NCBI GenBank assembly: GCA_005881495.1
Contig: VBHI01000127.1
Location: forward strand, 1 to 7,135
DNA length: 7,135 nt
Source of the DNA: Chloroflexota bacterium
GTDB lineage: Bacteria > Chloroflexota > Ktedonobacteria > Ktedonobacterales > Ktedonobacteraceae
Reading direction: 5' to 3'
Both the position numbers and the translations under genes were made by a program. The notes below the pieces were generated by a model. It did not search any database. It was given only the letters and a program-made list of their open reading frames with translations, and was not told where the DNA came from. Positions 1 through 4,919 of this stretch are shown here, one piece after another. How positions within the stretch are numbered: position 1 is the stretch's first letter; every line of letters starts with the position of its first letter.

Positions 1-1016
1 ACACGGGCCGCCGGGAAGAGAAAATCGGAACGAATACCGATAAAGAGGACTTTACTGCGCAAACGGCGCAGCGCGGCCTCTAGCGAAGGATAGCCTTCGC
101 TGACGTTATACATATCCATCGCGCGACTAATATACAGGTAACTGTTGGCGTCGAAGCGTCTCACCAGGGCTTCGCCCTGATAATAGAGATAGTTCTCCAC
201 ATCAAAACGCTCACCGAGATCAGCCGAACGACTTGGTGTGGGGATAGCGGTGTTCTCCACCAGTCTCCTGGCAAAGCGCATCTCCATGCCTTCTTCACTC
301 TGGTAGGTGATCATTGCCAGCATCCTGGCTATCGAGAGGCCAGCCTCTGGCCCATGACCAGGAGGATAATGTCCCCCTCGCCAGAGCGGATCAGCCATAA
401 TAGCCTGGCGCCCCACTTCACTCAAGGCGATGGCCTGCGCTGTTAAGGCCGCAGTTGCTGCGACTACGATGGCTTTCTGCACCAGTTCAGGATAGGAGAC
501 CGCCCACTCCAGAGCCTGTTGCCCACCAATAGACCCTCCGGCAACCATCGCTAATTGACGTACCCCCAGGTGCTCAATAAGGACCCTCTGTGCGCGCACC
601 ATGTCAGGTACGGTGATAACCGGAAAGCGCATGCCGTAGGGCCTGCCGTTGCTGGGATCGATGGACGATGGCCCGGTACTGCCATAGCAACTACCCAGGA
701 CGTTTGAACAGATAACAAAGTACTGCGAGGTGTCGAAAGGTCGTCCAGGGCCAATTAACGGATTCCACCACGCTTTCTTCGGGTCATCCATGTGCTGGGG
801 TTCGTGCGCATGTGAATTGCCTGTAAGCGCGTGCGTTATCAGGATGGCGTTATTCCCCTCCGCGTTGAGGGTTCCCCACGTCTCATATGCTAACGTGACA
901 GGGCCAAGCTGCCCACCACGCTGCAGTGGCAAGGTATCGAAGGTATAAGTGAACACGGGGTTTACAGAAGCAAGATGATTACTTCCTGCAACGCGATGTT
1001 CAAGTTGTGCCACCAT
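1..1016 (-). CDS. metX: Homoserine O-acetyltransferase MetX (partial, C-terminus outside window)
   Basis: Transfers an acetyl group from acetyl-CoA to homoserine, the activating step of methionine synthesis in the cytoplasm. The frame is open for 338 codons and continues past the left edge. It is an alpha/beta-hydrolase fold protein. Visible MetX landmarks are NAILITHALTG (about residues 56-66), SNVLGSCYGSTGPSS (104-118), GRPYGMRFP (124-132), and the nucleophile elbow GGSIGGQQ with Ser162. IGIRSDFLFP near the end carries Asp331, the likely acid of the Ser-Asp-His triad. The His, expected about 30 residues further on, lies outside the window. The ATG start at 1016 is fixed by AAAGGAGGG (1021-1029) five bases upstream of it. 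The leader carries a SAM-I riboswitch followed by a methionine T-box, which supports a methionine role. The family also includes homoserine succinyltransferases that cannot be excluded from fold alone. Acetyl specificity is the default family assignment. Confidence 0.96.
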   Translation of the reverse strand, partial: MVAQLEHRVAGSNHLASVNPVFTYTFDTLPLQRGGQLGPVTLAYETWGTLNAEGNNAILITHALTGNSHAHEPQHMDDPKKAWWNPLIGPGRPFDTSQYFVICSNVLGSCYGSTGPSSIDPSNGRPYGMRFPVITVPDMVRAQRVLIEHLGVRQLAMVAGGSIGGQQALEWAVSYPELVQKAIVVAATAALTAQAIALSEVGRQAIMADPLWRGGHYPPGHGPEAGLSIARMLAMITYQSEEGMEMRFARRLVENTAIPTPSRSADLGERFDVENYLYYQGEALVRRFDANSYLYISRAMDMYNVSEGYPSLEAALRRLRSKVLFIGIRSDFLFPAAR

Positions 1017-1044
1017 TGCACCCTCCTTTCCTGAAAATGAGTAT

Positions 1045-1082
1045 AAAAAAGCCTCGACCCTTTCTTGCTGACAGGGGCGAGG
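1045..1082 (-). terminator. Intrinsic terminator of the metX T-box (expression platform)
   Basis: On the minus strand CCTCG-C-CCCT (1073-1082) pairs with AGGG-T-CGAGG (1052-1061). This gives a nine-pair stem with one C-U mismatch, followed by six T (1045-1050). The CCCT arm is also needed for the antiterminator: CAGGG (1105-1109) can pair with CCCTG (1072-1076). The two structures exclude each other, as expected for T-box attenuation. The terminator ends 16 bases before the ribosome site of metX. Confidence 0.9.
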
Positions 1083-1386
1083 GTAAAAAAGTTTCGCGGT
1101 ACCACCCTGACTTGCCGATACCTCACGGTACCAGCCTCAATAAGTGCCGGAGACAGAGGTATTAACGCGTGTAGACTTGTCGCACTTATCACACATGTGT
1201 GCATCCCACAGCACTCTGACCTGTAACGGGGCCAACCGGCTCAGCCTATCTCCTTATTAGGAAGTTCAACTTGCAACTCCGAGGCCATATTCAACACTGG
1301 TGCGGTGTTGACATCTCATCATCGTCAACTCTCTGTAGCCGTCCATGGCATTTACTCGTCCTCTTCACAGTCATTATTGTTAACTT
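1045..1386 (-). promoter_or_regulatory. T-box riboswitch (tRNA-Met specific) in the metX leader
   Basis: This leader RNA binds uncharged tRNA and then prevents termination. The T-box core AGGGTGGTACCGCG is at 1095-1108. Its UGGU bulge can pair with the ACCA end of a tRNA carrying A73, as tRNA-Met does in bacteria. The base of Stem I is AAGTTAAC (1379-1386) with GTTGAACTT (1262-1270), with one bulged G. Inside are GAAGAGGACGAGTA and AGAGAG, typical of Stem I. Near its 3' side is GAA-T-ATG-G, giving AUG (1286-1288) as specifier codon with the usual spacing and a purine after it. A long Stem III forms between ATAAGTGC (1182-1189) and GCACTTAT (1140-1147). Antiterminator and terminator pairings compete (see the terminator entry). 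The AUG specifier matches the methionine gene downstream. The exact upper folding of Stem I was not resolved by eye. Confidence 0.93.
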
Positions 1387-1416
1387 GACTGGTAAAGTGC
1401 ACTATGCGCAGCCTAC

Positions 1417-1441
1417 AAAAAAGCCCCTGCATATCAGGGGC
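1417..1441 (-). terminator. Intrinsic terminator of the SAM-I riboswitch
   Basis: On the minus strand GCCCCT (1436-1441) pairs with AGGGGC (1423-1428) across a seven-base loop and runs directly into six T (1417-1422). The CCCCT arm can instead pair with AGGGG (1459-1463), part of which is the 3' strand of riboswitch helix P1. SAM binding stabilises P1 and leaves CCCCT free for the terminator, so this is an OFF switch. Confidence 0.92.
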
Positions 1442-1566
1442 CAGCTTCATTGGCTATTCCCCTCATCTTGCGGATTGCTCCGCCGGAATTGGCACCTTTC
1501 CTGCGGCATTGCAGGAGGGTTGCCGGGCTTCATAGGGCCGTTTCCCTCAACCTCTCTTGATGAGAG
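1417..1566 (-). promoter_or_regulatory. SAM-I (S-box) riboswitch in the metX leader
   Basis: This cis-acting RNA binds S-adenosylmethionine and turns off transcription by termination. The aptamer spans 1460-1566. Helix P1 is CTCTCATC (1559-1566) with GATGAGGG (1460-1467), eight pairs with one G-T. The conserved S-box core follows in order: AAGAGAGG, TTGAGGGAAACGGCCC, TATGAAGCCCGGCAACC (kink-turn and P2/J2-3 region), then AAAGGTGCCAATTCC (P3/P4 junction) and GATGAG. The expression platform holds the terminator at 1417-1441. The switch lies between the promoter at 1618-1647 and the T-box at 1045-1386, so it is the first of two sequential checkpoints before metX. Confidence 0.96.
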
Positions 1567-1617
1567 CAGAATCTTCTGCGCATATTTAGTTGTAATGGTA
1601 CTTCTTAGTTGTTAGTA

Positions 1618-1647
1618 AGTATACAGAAGAACTTGAAGGAATGTCAA
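1618..1647 (-). promoter_or_regulatory. Sigma-70-type promoter of the metX leader
   Basis: TTGACA (1642-1647) and TATACT (1618-1623) are separated by 18 bases on the minus strand. This is a perfect -35 and a five-of-six -10. Transcription would begin near 1611, about 45 bases upstream of the SAM-I aptamer, giving a leader of about 595 bases before the metX start. The position just upstream of the riboswitch makes it the evident promoter for riboswitch, T-box and metX. Confidence 0.85.
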
Positions 1648-1666
1648 GGGAAAAACAAAGGAGTTT

Positions 1667-1741
1667 CACAGGTTGACCACAGTTACACAGGTTGACCGCA
1701 AGGGTCAACCCTACTATACACGGTGCGATGCTGCGCATCGC
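1667..1741. repeat. Intergenic repeat block: direct repeat plus two hairpins
   Basis: CACAGGTTGACC occurs at 1667-1678 and again at 1686-1697, a 19-base period. The second copy pairs with GGTCAACC (1703-1710) to make an eight-pair hairpin with a five-base loop. A second hairpin, GCGATGC (1725-1731) with GCATCGC (1735-1741), follows. Neither is followed by a T run on either strand, so they are not intrinsic terminators. They resemble short dispersed intergenic repeats. Genome-wide copies cannot be seen from one window. Confidence 0.6.
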
Positions 1742-1790
1742 TTGCTCCTACATCTCCCTTATTACAACTTTTCTTCGATAAAGGCGCTTA

Positions 1791-1839
1791 ATACAAATGC
1801 CAGTGGATATTCGTGCCGGGTATCCATTGGCATTTGTGT
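1791..1839. repeat. Long near-perfect inverted repeat downstream of the PLDc_N gene
   Basis: ACAAATGCCAGTGGATA (1793-1809) pairs with TATCCATTGGCATTTGT (1821-1837), 17 pairs with one G-T type pair and an 11-base loop. Two more flanking pairs extend it to 1791-1839. It sits 26 bases past the stop codon at 1865 on the minus strand. No T tract follows on either strand. It could end or protect the 3' end of that mRNA, but this is inference. Confidence 0.65.
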
Positions 1840-1864
1840 AAGGAATGTTGCAGTTTGACGGCTC

Positions 1865-2119
1865 TTAGTAGTATGCCGGAACCTGGCTGGGTTGGCCAAA
1901 CATAACACGCCCACGGCGACCATGCTGTCCAAAGAGCAGGTACAGTAGAGGTCCGATGAAAGGTGTTGACCAGATGACCAATAACCAGAGGATAGTACCA
2001 ACAGCAGAATGCTCATCATCAAAAACCATAACGGTCTCAATAATATGACCAATCACCGGTATAAACACAATGACCAAAAACAATAAAGAATTAGCTACAC
2101 AACCACGATTTGTTGACAT
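1865..2119 (-). CDS. Small two-helix membrane protein, phospholipase D-nuclease N-terminal (PLDc_N) type
   Basis: The 84-residue protein has two hydrophobic segments, about residues 10-33 and 41-63. They are separated by an acidic linker (DDEH) and followed by a basic tail, HGRRGR. The second segment ends in PFIGPLLYLLFG, the hallmark of the PLDc_N domain. That domain is found at the N-terminus of cardiolipin synthases and alone in many small proteins. No HKD catalytic motif is present, so no phospholipase activity is expected. The role of stand-alone versions is unknown. The ATG at 2119 is chosen over an upstream in-frame TTG because GAGGAG (2127-2132) sits seven bases before it and overlaps that TTG. 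It lies 134 bases downstream of the FemAB-family gene on the same strand. Confidence 0.82.
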   Translation of the reverse strand: MSTNRGCVANSLLFLVIVFIPVIGHIIETVMVFDDEHSAVGTILWLLVIWSTPFIGPLLYLLFGQHGRRGRVMFGQPSQVPAYY

Positions 2120-2139
2120 TAAAGATCTCCTCAATAGGA

Positions 2140-2178
2140 AGCGCTGAACCTTTTAGCAAAGTAACCAGGTTCAACGCT
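2140..2178. repeat. Hairpin with T tract between the FemAB-family and PLDc_N genes
   Basis: AGCGCTGAACCT (2140-2151) pairs with AGGTTCAACGCT (2167-2178), 12 positions with one mismatch. On the plus strand it is followed by A and six T (2180-2185), the form of an intrinsic terminator. No plus-strand gene lies to its left to be terminated. On the minus strand it has no T tract and stands just before the ribosome site of the PLDc_N gene, so it may shape that leader or end antisense transcripts. Confidence 0.5.
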
Positions 2179-2253
2179 ATTTTTTCATTCATTTCACTGT
2201 TTATTTTACGGATGAAGGGCTATTCGTGTTGCATAAGAAGAGTGTCTTGCATG

Positions 2254-3408
2254 TCAGGTAGGTAAGAATTTTCTGGCCATGCGCATCGCCAGGGGACGAT
2301 ACGTGTGCTCATAGCAGCCGACAAAGCGCATTGTTTTACCACCCCAGCCGCGCTTGAAGCGATAGACGCCTGCCATAGCCTCTCCTGCGCTTTCTGTCTC
2401 AGGAATGCCCCAGAAGTCGTACTGCACTGCTCCCTGTCTTTTGGCCCAGCATATGGCCGCCCATTGCAGCAGGTAATTAGGCATAAGATTGCGGTGCTCA
2501 TTGCTCGATGCACCATAGAGATAGATGGCTTGCCGCGCCAGCATTGCCACAAAGATACCAGCCAGGAGGCGCCCATCGTACTCCGCTAAAAAGAGGCAAG
2601 CCTGCTGCCCTGGGGCAAAGACATGCCAGGCTTTCAGATAATAGTCAATTGTATGTATCCCAAAGTGGTCACGCTCTCCTGTCGTCCGCAGCAGGGCATA
2701 CCAGGCCTCTACATCCTCAACTGTTTCTGCCGCCCGCACGGTGATACCTTTACGCTCAGCCAGCCGCAGATTGTAACGCCACTTCTCTTTCATAGCTGCC
2801 AATAGGACATCTTCAGTTGGCGTCAGATCCAACACAATACTACGAATTGGCTGTACCGGCTGCACGGGATATAAGGGCATTGGTAGGGTAGCCATTGTTG
2901 CAATTGTTGCAGTTGTTGCGGTTGTATCCACTGCCTGGAGTTCTTCAATATTTGAGTGTGCGACTGGTACACCGGTCGCCAGGGGGTTTTCTGGGCGTGG
3001 ATTGCTTCCTGTTGAGTATGTGAGCGCTTCTACCACCCTGTTTGGTTCCAGGCGCAATGCCAGAGCCCCTCGTCTTCGGAGATAGGCATTCAGTTGTGTG
3101 AAGAATGCCTGGCACATGCGAGCATCTGACCAGTCAATGACCGGTCCTTTTGGAATGTAGGCAAGGTGTCCTGCCCATAAGGGAAAACCTGGGGCAGGAC
3201 GGCATAAGACCTGCGCTGCGGCAACCATCTGTCTCTGCTTTCCATCCCAAAGGGAGAAGCGGAGGGGATACCATCCTATGCTCGCCTTGAGTTCCCCCCA
3301 TCCCCAGCTTTGCAGGAAATGCCCGCCGGGGTGGTCGTTGACGAATTGATCCCACTTCTTCCACTCGAGAGCAGATACACTACGCAAAACGTAGCGGTTT
3401 AACGACAT
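2254..3408 (-). CDS. FemA/FemB-family aminoacyltransferase (peptidoglycan bridge formation)
   Basis: This 384-residue protein belongs to the family that adds amino acids from aminoacyl-tRNA to the peptide stem of lipid II, at the cytoplasmic face of the membrane. Two GNAT-like halves are visible. The N-terminal half has HFLQSWGWGELKASIGWYP (about 30-48) and YIPKGPVIDW (84-93). The C-terminal half has IVLDLTPTEDVLLAAMKEK (191-209), RYNLRLAERKGI (211-222), GRLLAGIFVAM (279-289) and the conserved PNYLLQW plus YDFWGIPE (310-337). Residues about 128-188 form an unusual Thr/Ala/Pro-rich insert before the second half. The ATG at 3408 has AGGAG at 3413-3417, four bases upstream. The added amino acid cannot be told from sequence. 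The usual family members are about 330-420 residues, so the length fits. Confidence 0.9.
   Translation of the reverse strand: MSLNRYVLRSVSALEWKKWDQFVNDHPGGHFLQSWGWGELKASIGWYPLRFSLWDGKQRQMVAAAQVLCRPAPGFPLWAGHLAYIPKGPVIDWSDARMCQAFFTQLNAYLRRRGALALRLEPNRVVEALTYSTGSNPRPENPLATGVPVAHSNIEELQAVDTTATTATIATMATLPMPLYPVQPVQPIRSIVLDLTPTEDVLLAAMKEKWRYNLRLAERKGITVRAAETVEDVEAWYALLRTTGERDHFGIHTIDYYLKAWHVFAPGQQACLFLAEYDGRLLAGIFVAMLARQAIYLYGASSNEHRNLMPNYLLQWAAICWAKRQGAVQYDFWGIPETESAGEAMAGVYRFKRGWGGKTMRFVGCYEHTYRPLAMRMARKFLPT
2894..2929. repeat. Nine-base tandem repeat inside the FemAB-family gene
   Basis: On the plus strand ATTGTTGCA (2894-2902) is repeated exactly at 2903-2911, then as GTTGTTGCG (2912-2920) and as a decayed GTTGTATCC (2921-2929). 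On the coding strand this gives the TTATTATIATMATL low-complexity run (about residues 162-175). Nine is a multiple of three, so copy-number change would keep the frame. Confidence 0.75.
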
Positions 3409-3449
3409 AATACTCCTCTGCGGTGCTATACTTCGAGATGCTTCGCTGC

Positions 3450-3542
3450 GCTCAGCATGACAGGGTTCCGCTCAGCATGACAGGGTGCCTTCGCTGTGCT
3501 CAGCATGACAGGGTTCCTTCGCTGTGCTCAGCATGACAGGGT
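3450..3542. repeat. Tandem repeat, four copies of a GCTCAGCATGACAGGGT unit
   Basis: The 17-base core lies at 3450-3466, 3470-3486, 3498-3514 and 3526-3542, with one change (third T to G context) after the second copy. The last two intervals are 28 bases, with TTCGCTGT between copies. The first interval is 20 because those eight bases are missing. It lies between the FemAB start and the divergent RCK operon. On the minus strand the unit reads CCTGTCATGCTGAGC, similar to short repeats seen widely between genes in some bacterial genomes. Confidence 0.85.
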
Positions 3543-3572
3543 TCCCTCTCCAAACATTCTCCTCCTTAGTGG

Positions 3573-3581
3573 TGATATAAT
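3573..3581 (+). promoter_or_regulatory. Extended -10 promoter upstream of the RCK operon
   Basis: TGATATAAT gives a perfect TATAAT (3576-3581) with the TGN extension. No good -35 is seen 16-18 bases upstream. Transcription would start near 3588, about 90 bases before the first RCK gene. The terminator-like hairpin at 3591-3615 lies immediately downstream, which makes the working promoter uncertain. A weaker TAAAAT (3641-3646) is an alternative. Confidence 0.5.
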
Positions 3582-3590
3582 ATCATGTAA

Positions 3591-3615
3591 TGGGTTAAAC
3601 AACCCAGTTTTTTTT
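3591..3615 (+). terminator. Intrinsic terminator or attenuator in the RCK operon leader
   Basis: TGGGTT (3591-3596) pairs with AACCCA (3601-3606) over a four-base loop, and eight T follow at 3608-3615. It is short but has a strong T tract. It lies between the TATAAT box and the start of the first RCK gene, so it either insulates the operon from upstream transcription or attenuates it. Confidence 0.55.
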
Positions 3616-3677
3616 CCTGAGATATACACAAGAGAACAAATAAAATGTTGGTCATTGCGACTAACAGGAGGCACGTA

Positions 3678-4115
3678 GTGAAAATTGTGATCCTTGGTTG
3701 TGGCCGTGTTGGCGCAGCTCTGGCTACTATGATGGATCGTGAAGGACATACAGTCTCGATTATCGACTATAGCAGCGAAGCCTTCCGGCGCCTGGAACCA
3801 GATTTTAGAGGCACCACTATTATAGGAAACGGGGTTGACGAAGAAGTACTTATCCGCGCGGGAATCAAAGAAGCCGATGGCTTTGCTGCCGTTACCAACG
3901 GGGATAATCGAAATATCATGTCCAGTCAAATTGCAAGAGAGATCTTCAATGTCAAGAAGGTCGTTTGTCGCATTTACGATCCAATGCGACAGAGTACATA
4001 TCATGAACTTGGTCTAGAAACAATCTGCCCTACAACCATTGGGGCACAAATGATTTTTAATGCCCTTACTAAAACTGGGCAGGCGGAAAAAGCAGCAAAA
4101 GCAGCAAAAGAATAA
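3678..4115 (+). CDS. TrkA-type RCK_N protein, potassium uptake regulator (no RCK_C)
   Basis: A 145-residue cytoplasmic protein with a Rossmann-type RCK_N domain. The start KIVILGCGRVG carries the nucleotide-binding GxGxxG (Gly7, Gly9, Gly12), with Asp30 at the end of the second strand, as in NAD- or ATP-binding RCK proteins. Further landmarks are GNGVDEEVLIRAGIKEADGFAAVTNGDNRN (in parts, about 50-79) and VVCRIYDPMR (95-104). Such proteins gate TrkH/KtrB-type potassium channels. The RCK_C domain is absent: the protein ends in a Lys/Ala-rich tail, AEKAAKAAKE. The GTG start at 3678 is preferred over an upstream in-frame ATG (3645) because AGGAGG (3666-3671) lies six bases before it and the protein then starts exactly at the Rossmann strand. 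It is the first gene of a pair with a 34-base gap. No channel gene is in the window. Confidence 0.9.
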   Translation: MKIVILGCGRVGAALATMMDREGHTVSIIDYSSEAFRRLEPDFRGTTIIGNGVDEEVLIRAGIKEADGFAAVTNGDNRNIMSSQIAREIFNVKKVVCRIYDPMRQSTYHELGLETICPTTIGAQMIFNALTKTGQAEKAAKAAKE

Positions 4116-4149
4116 AGGAGCAAGAGAACGAGAGGACAAGGAGAACAGT

Positions 4150-4812
4150 ATGTATATTATTATCGGCGGCGGTGGTGACGTCGGCTATTATCTCACCAAG
4201 AGCTTGCTGAGCAAGGGCCACGAAGTTCTCTTATTAGAAAAAGGCGCGAGTCGTTATCAATCACTTTCAGATGAACTTGGTCAGTCGGTTGTCCGTGGCG
4301 ATGCCTGCGAAGCAAGAACAATGGAAGAGGTTGGAGCGCATCGTGCTGATGTCGTGATTGCTGTTACAGGTGAAGACGATGATAACCTGGTTATCTGCCA
4401 GATGGCAAAGAAACGTTTCAAAGTAGCACGCACAATTGCCCGGTTAAATAATCCGAAATACGATCTACTTTTTCAAAAGTTAGGGATCGATATTACCGTC
4501 AGCCCTACGCGATCTATTCTCTCACTGATCGAAGCAGAGCTACCTGGCTCTTCCTTTGTAACACTGATGACGCTGAGGAGAGCGGGGCTAGGTATCGTAG
4601 AAGTACATGTCCCCGCAGATTCACCGATAGTTGGGAAATCATTAAGCACGATCAAACTCCCGCGAAGTGGCAATATCGCCCTCGTTATTCGCGACAATGA
4701 ATATATAGTACCCACCGCAGAGACGAAGATTTTTGCCGATGATGATGTTTTTGCACTGGTCAATCGCGAGGGTGAGGAGGCACTACGCGATGCACTGGGA
4801 GCTACCCGCTAA
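4150..4812 (+). CDS. TrkA-family potassium uptake protein with RCK_N and RCK_C domains
   Basis: A 220-residue protein, the usual length for a single TrkA/KtrA unit. RCK_N (about 1-125) opens with MYIIIGGGGDVG, a glycine-rich nucleotide-binding loop, with Glu30 at the end of the second strand and DACEARTMEEVGAHRADVVI in the middle. RCK_C (about 145-215) contains VEVHVPADSPIVGKSLSTI, then IALVIRDNEYIVPTAET and DDDVFALVNREGE. Both fit regulatory subunits that form octameric rings on potassium channels. The ATG at 4150 has AAGGAG (4138-4143) six bases upstream. The frame is open further upstream, but that part overlaps the first gene and has no family match. It probably works with the protein encoded just before it, perhaps as a hetero-ring, which is inference. 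Confidence 0.93.
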   Translation: MYIIIGGGGDVGYYLTKSLLSKGHEVLLLEKGASRYQSLSDELGQSVVRGDACEARTMEEVGAHRADVVIAVTGEDDDNLVICQMAKKRFKVARTIARLNNPKYDLLFQKLGIDITVSPTRSILSLIEAELPGSSFVTLMTLRRAGLGIVEVHVPADSPIVGKSLSTIKLPRSGNIALVIRDNEYIVPTAETKIFADDDVFALVNREGEEALRDALGATR

Positions 4813-4874
4813 ATGTGCATGGGACAACTCCCCACAGCTAAAGCCGGTGGCTTCTCAGTTAAGCGCGTTTTGGA

Positions 4875-4919
4875 AGAGCTGATTTGGCAACTGTGCAGGA
4901 CAGACGCCAAATCAACTCT
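4875..4919. terminator. Hairpin at the convergent gene junction, possible bidirectional terminator
   Basis: AGAGCTGATTTGGC (4875-4888) pairs with GCCAAATCAACTCT (4906-4919), 13 of 14 positions. It lies between the second RCK gene and the AI-2E-family gene and overlaps the latter's stop codon (4912-4914). Neither strand has a clear T tract after the stem, so termination would be inefficient or factor-assisted. Confidence 0.4.

Noticed and set aside
1190..1201. CACACATGTGTG palindrome as a protein operator
   Set aside because: It lies inside the T-box leader between Stem I and Stem III, where it is more simply part of the RNA fold.
962..1204. 80-codon minus-strand open frame
   Set aside because: It overlaps the T-box, terminator and the start of metX in another frame. 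The conserved RNA features and the metX ribosome site account for this stretch.
1271..1615. 114-codon plus-strand open frame
   Set aside because: It lies across the SAM-I and T-box elements on the opposite strand, lacks a ribosome site and matches no family. The RNA elements explain the sequence.
2120..2134. TTG start adding five residues to the PLDc_N protein
   Set aside because: The TTG overlaps the GAGGAG ribosome site that serves the ATG at 2119.
2305..2589. Plus-strand open frames over the FemAB-family gene
   Set aside because: They are antisense to a well-supported gene and have no family features.
3450..3542. CRISPR-like repeats
   Set aside because: Spacers are only 3-11 bases and themselves repeated, and no cas genes are present. 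It is a simple tandem repeat.
3645..3677. Upstream ATG as start of the first RCK gene
   Set aside because: No ribosome site precedes it. AGGAGG is positioned for the GTG at 3678, where the Rossmann strand begins.
4060..4149. Upstream in-frame start for the second RCK gene
   Set aside because: It overlaps the first gene and encodes a Lys-rich stretch with no family match. AAGGAG is ideally placed for the ATG at 4150.
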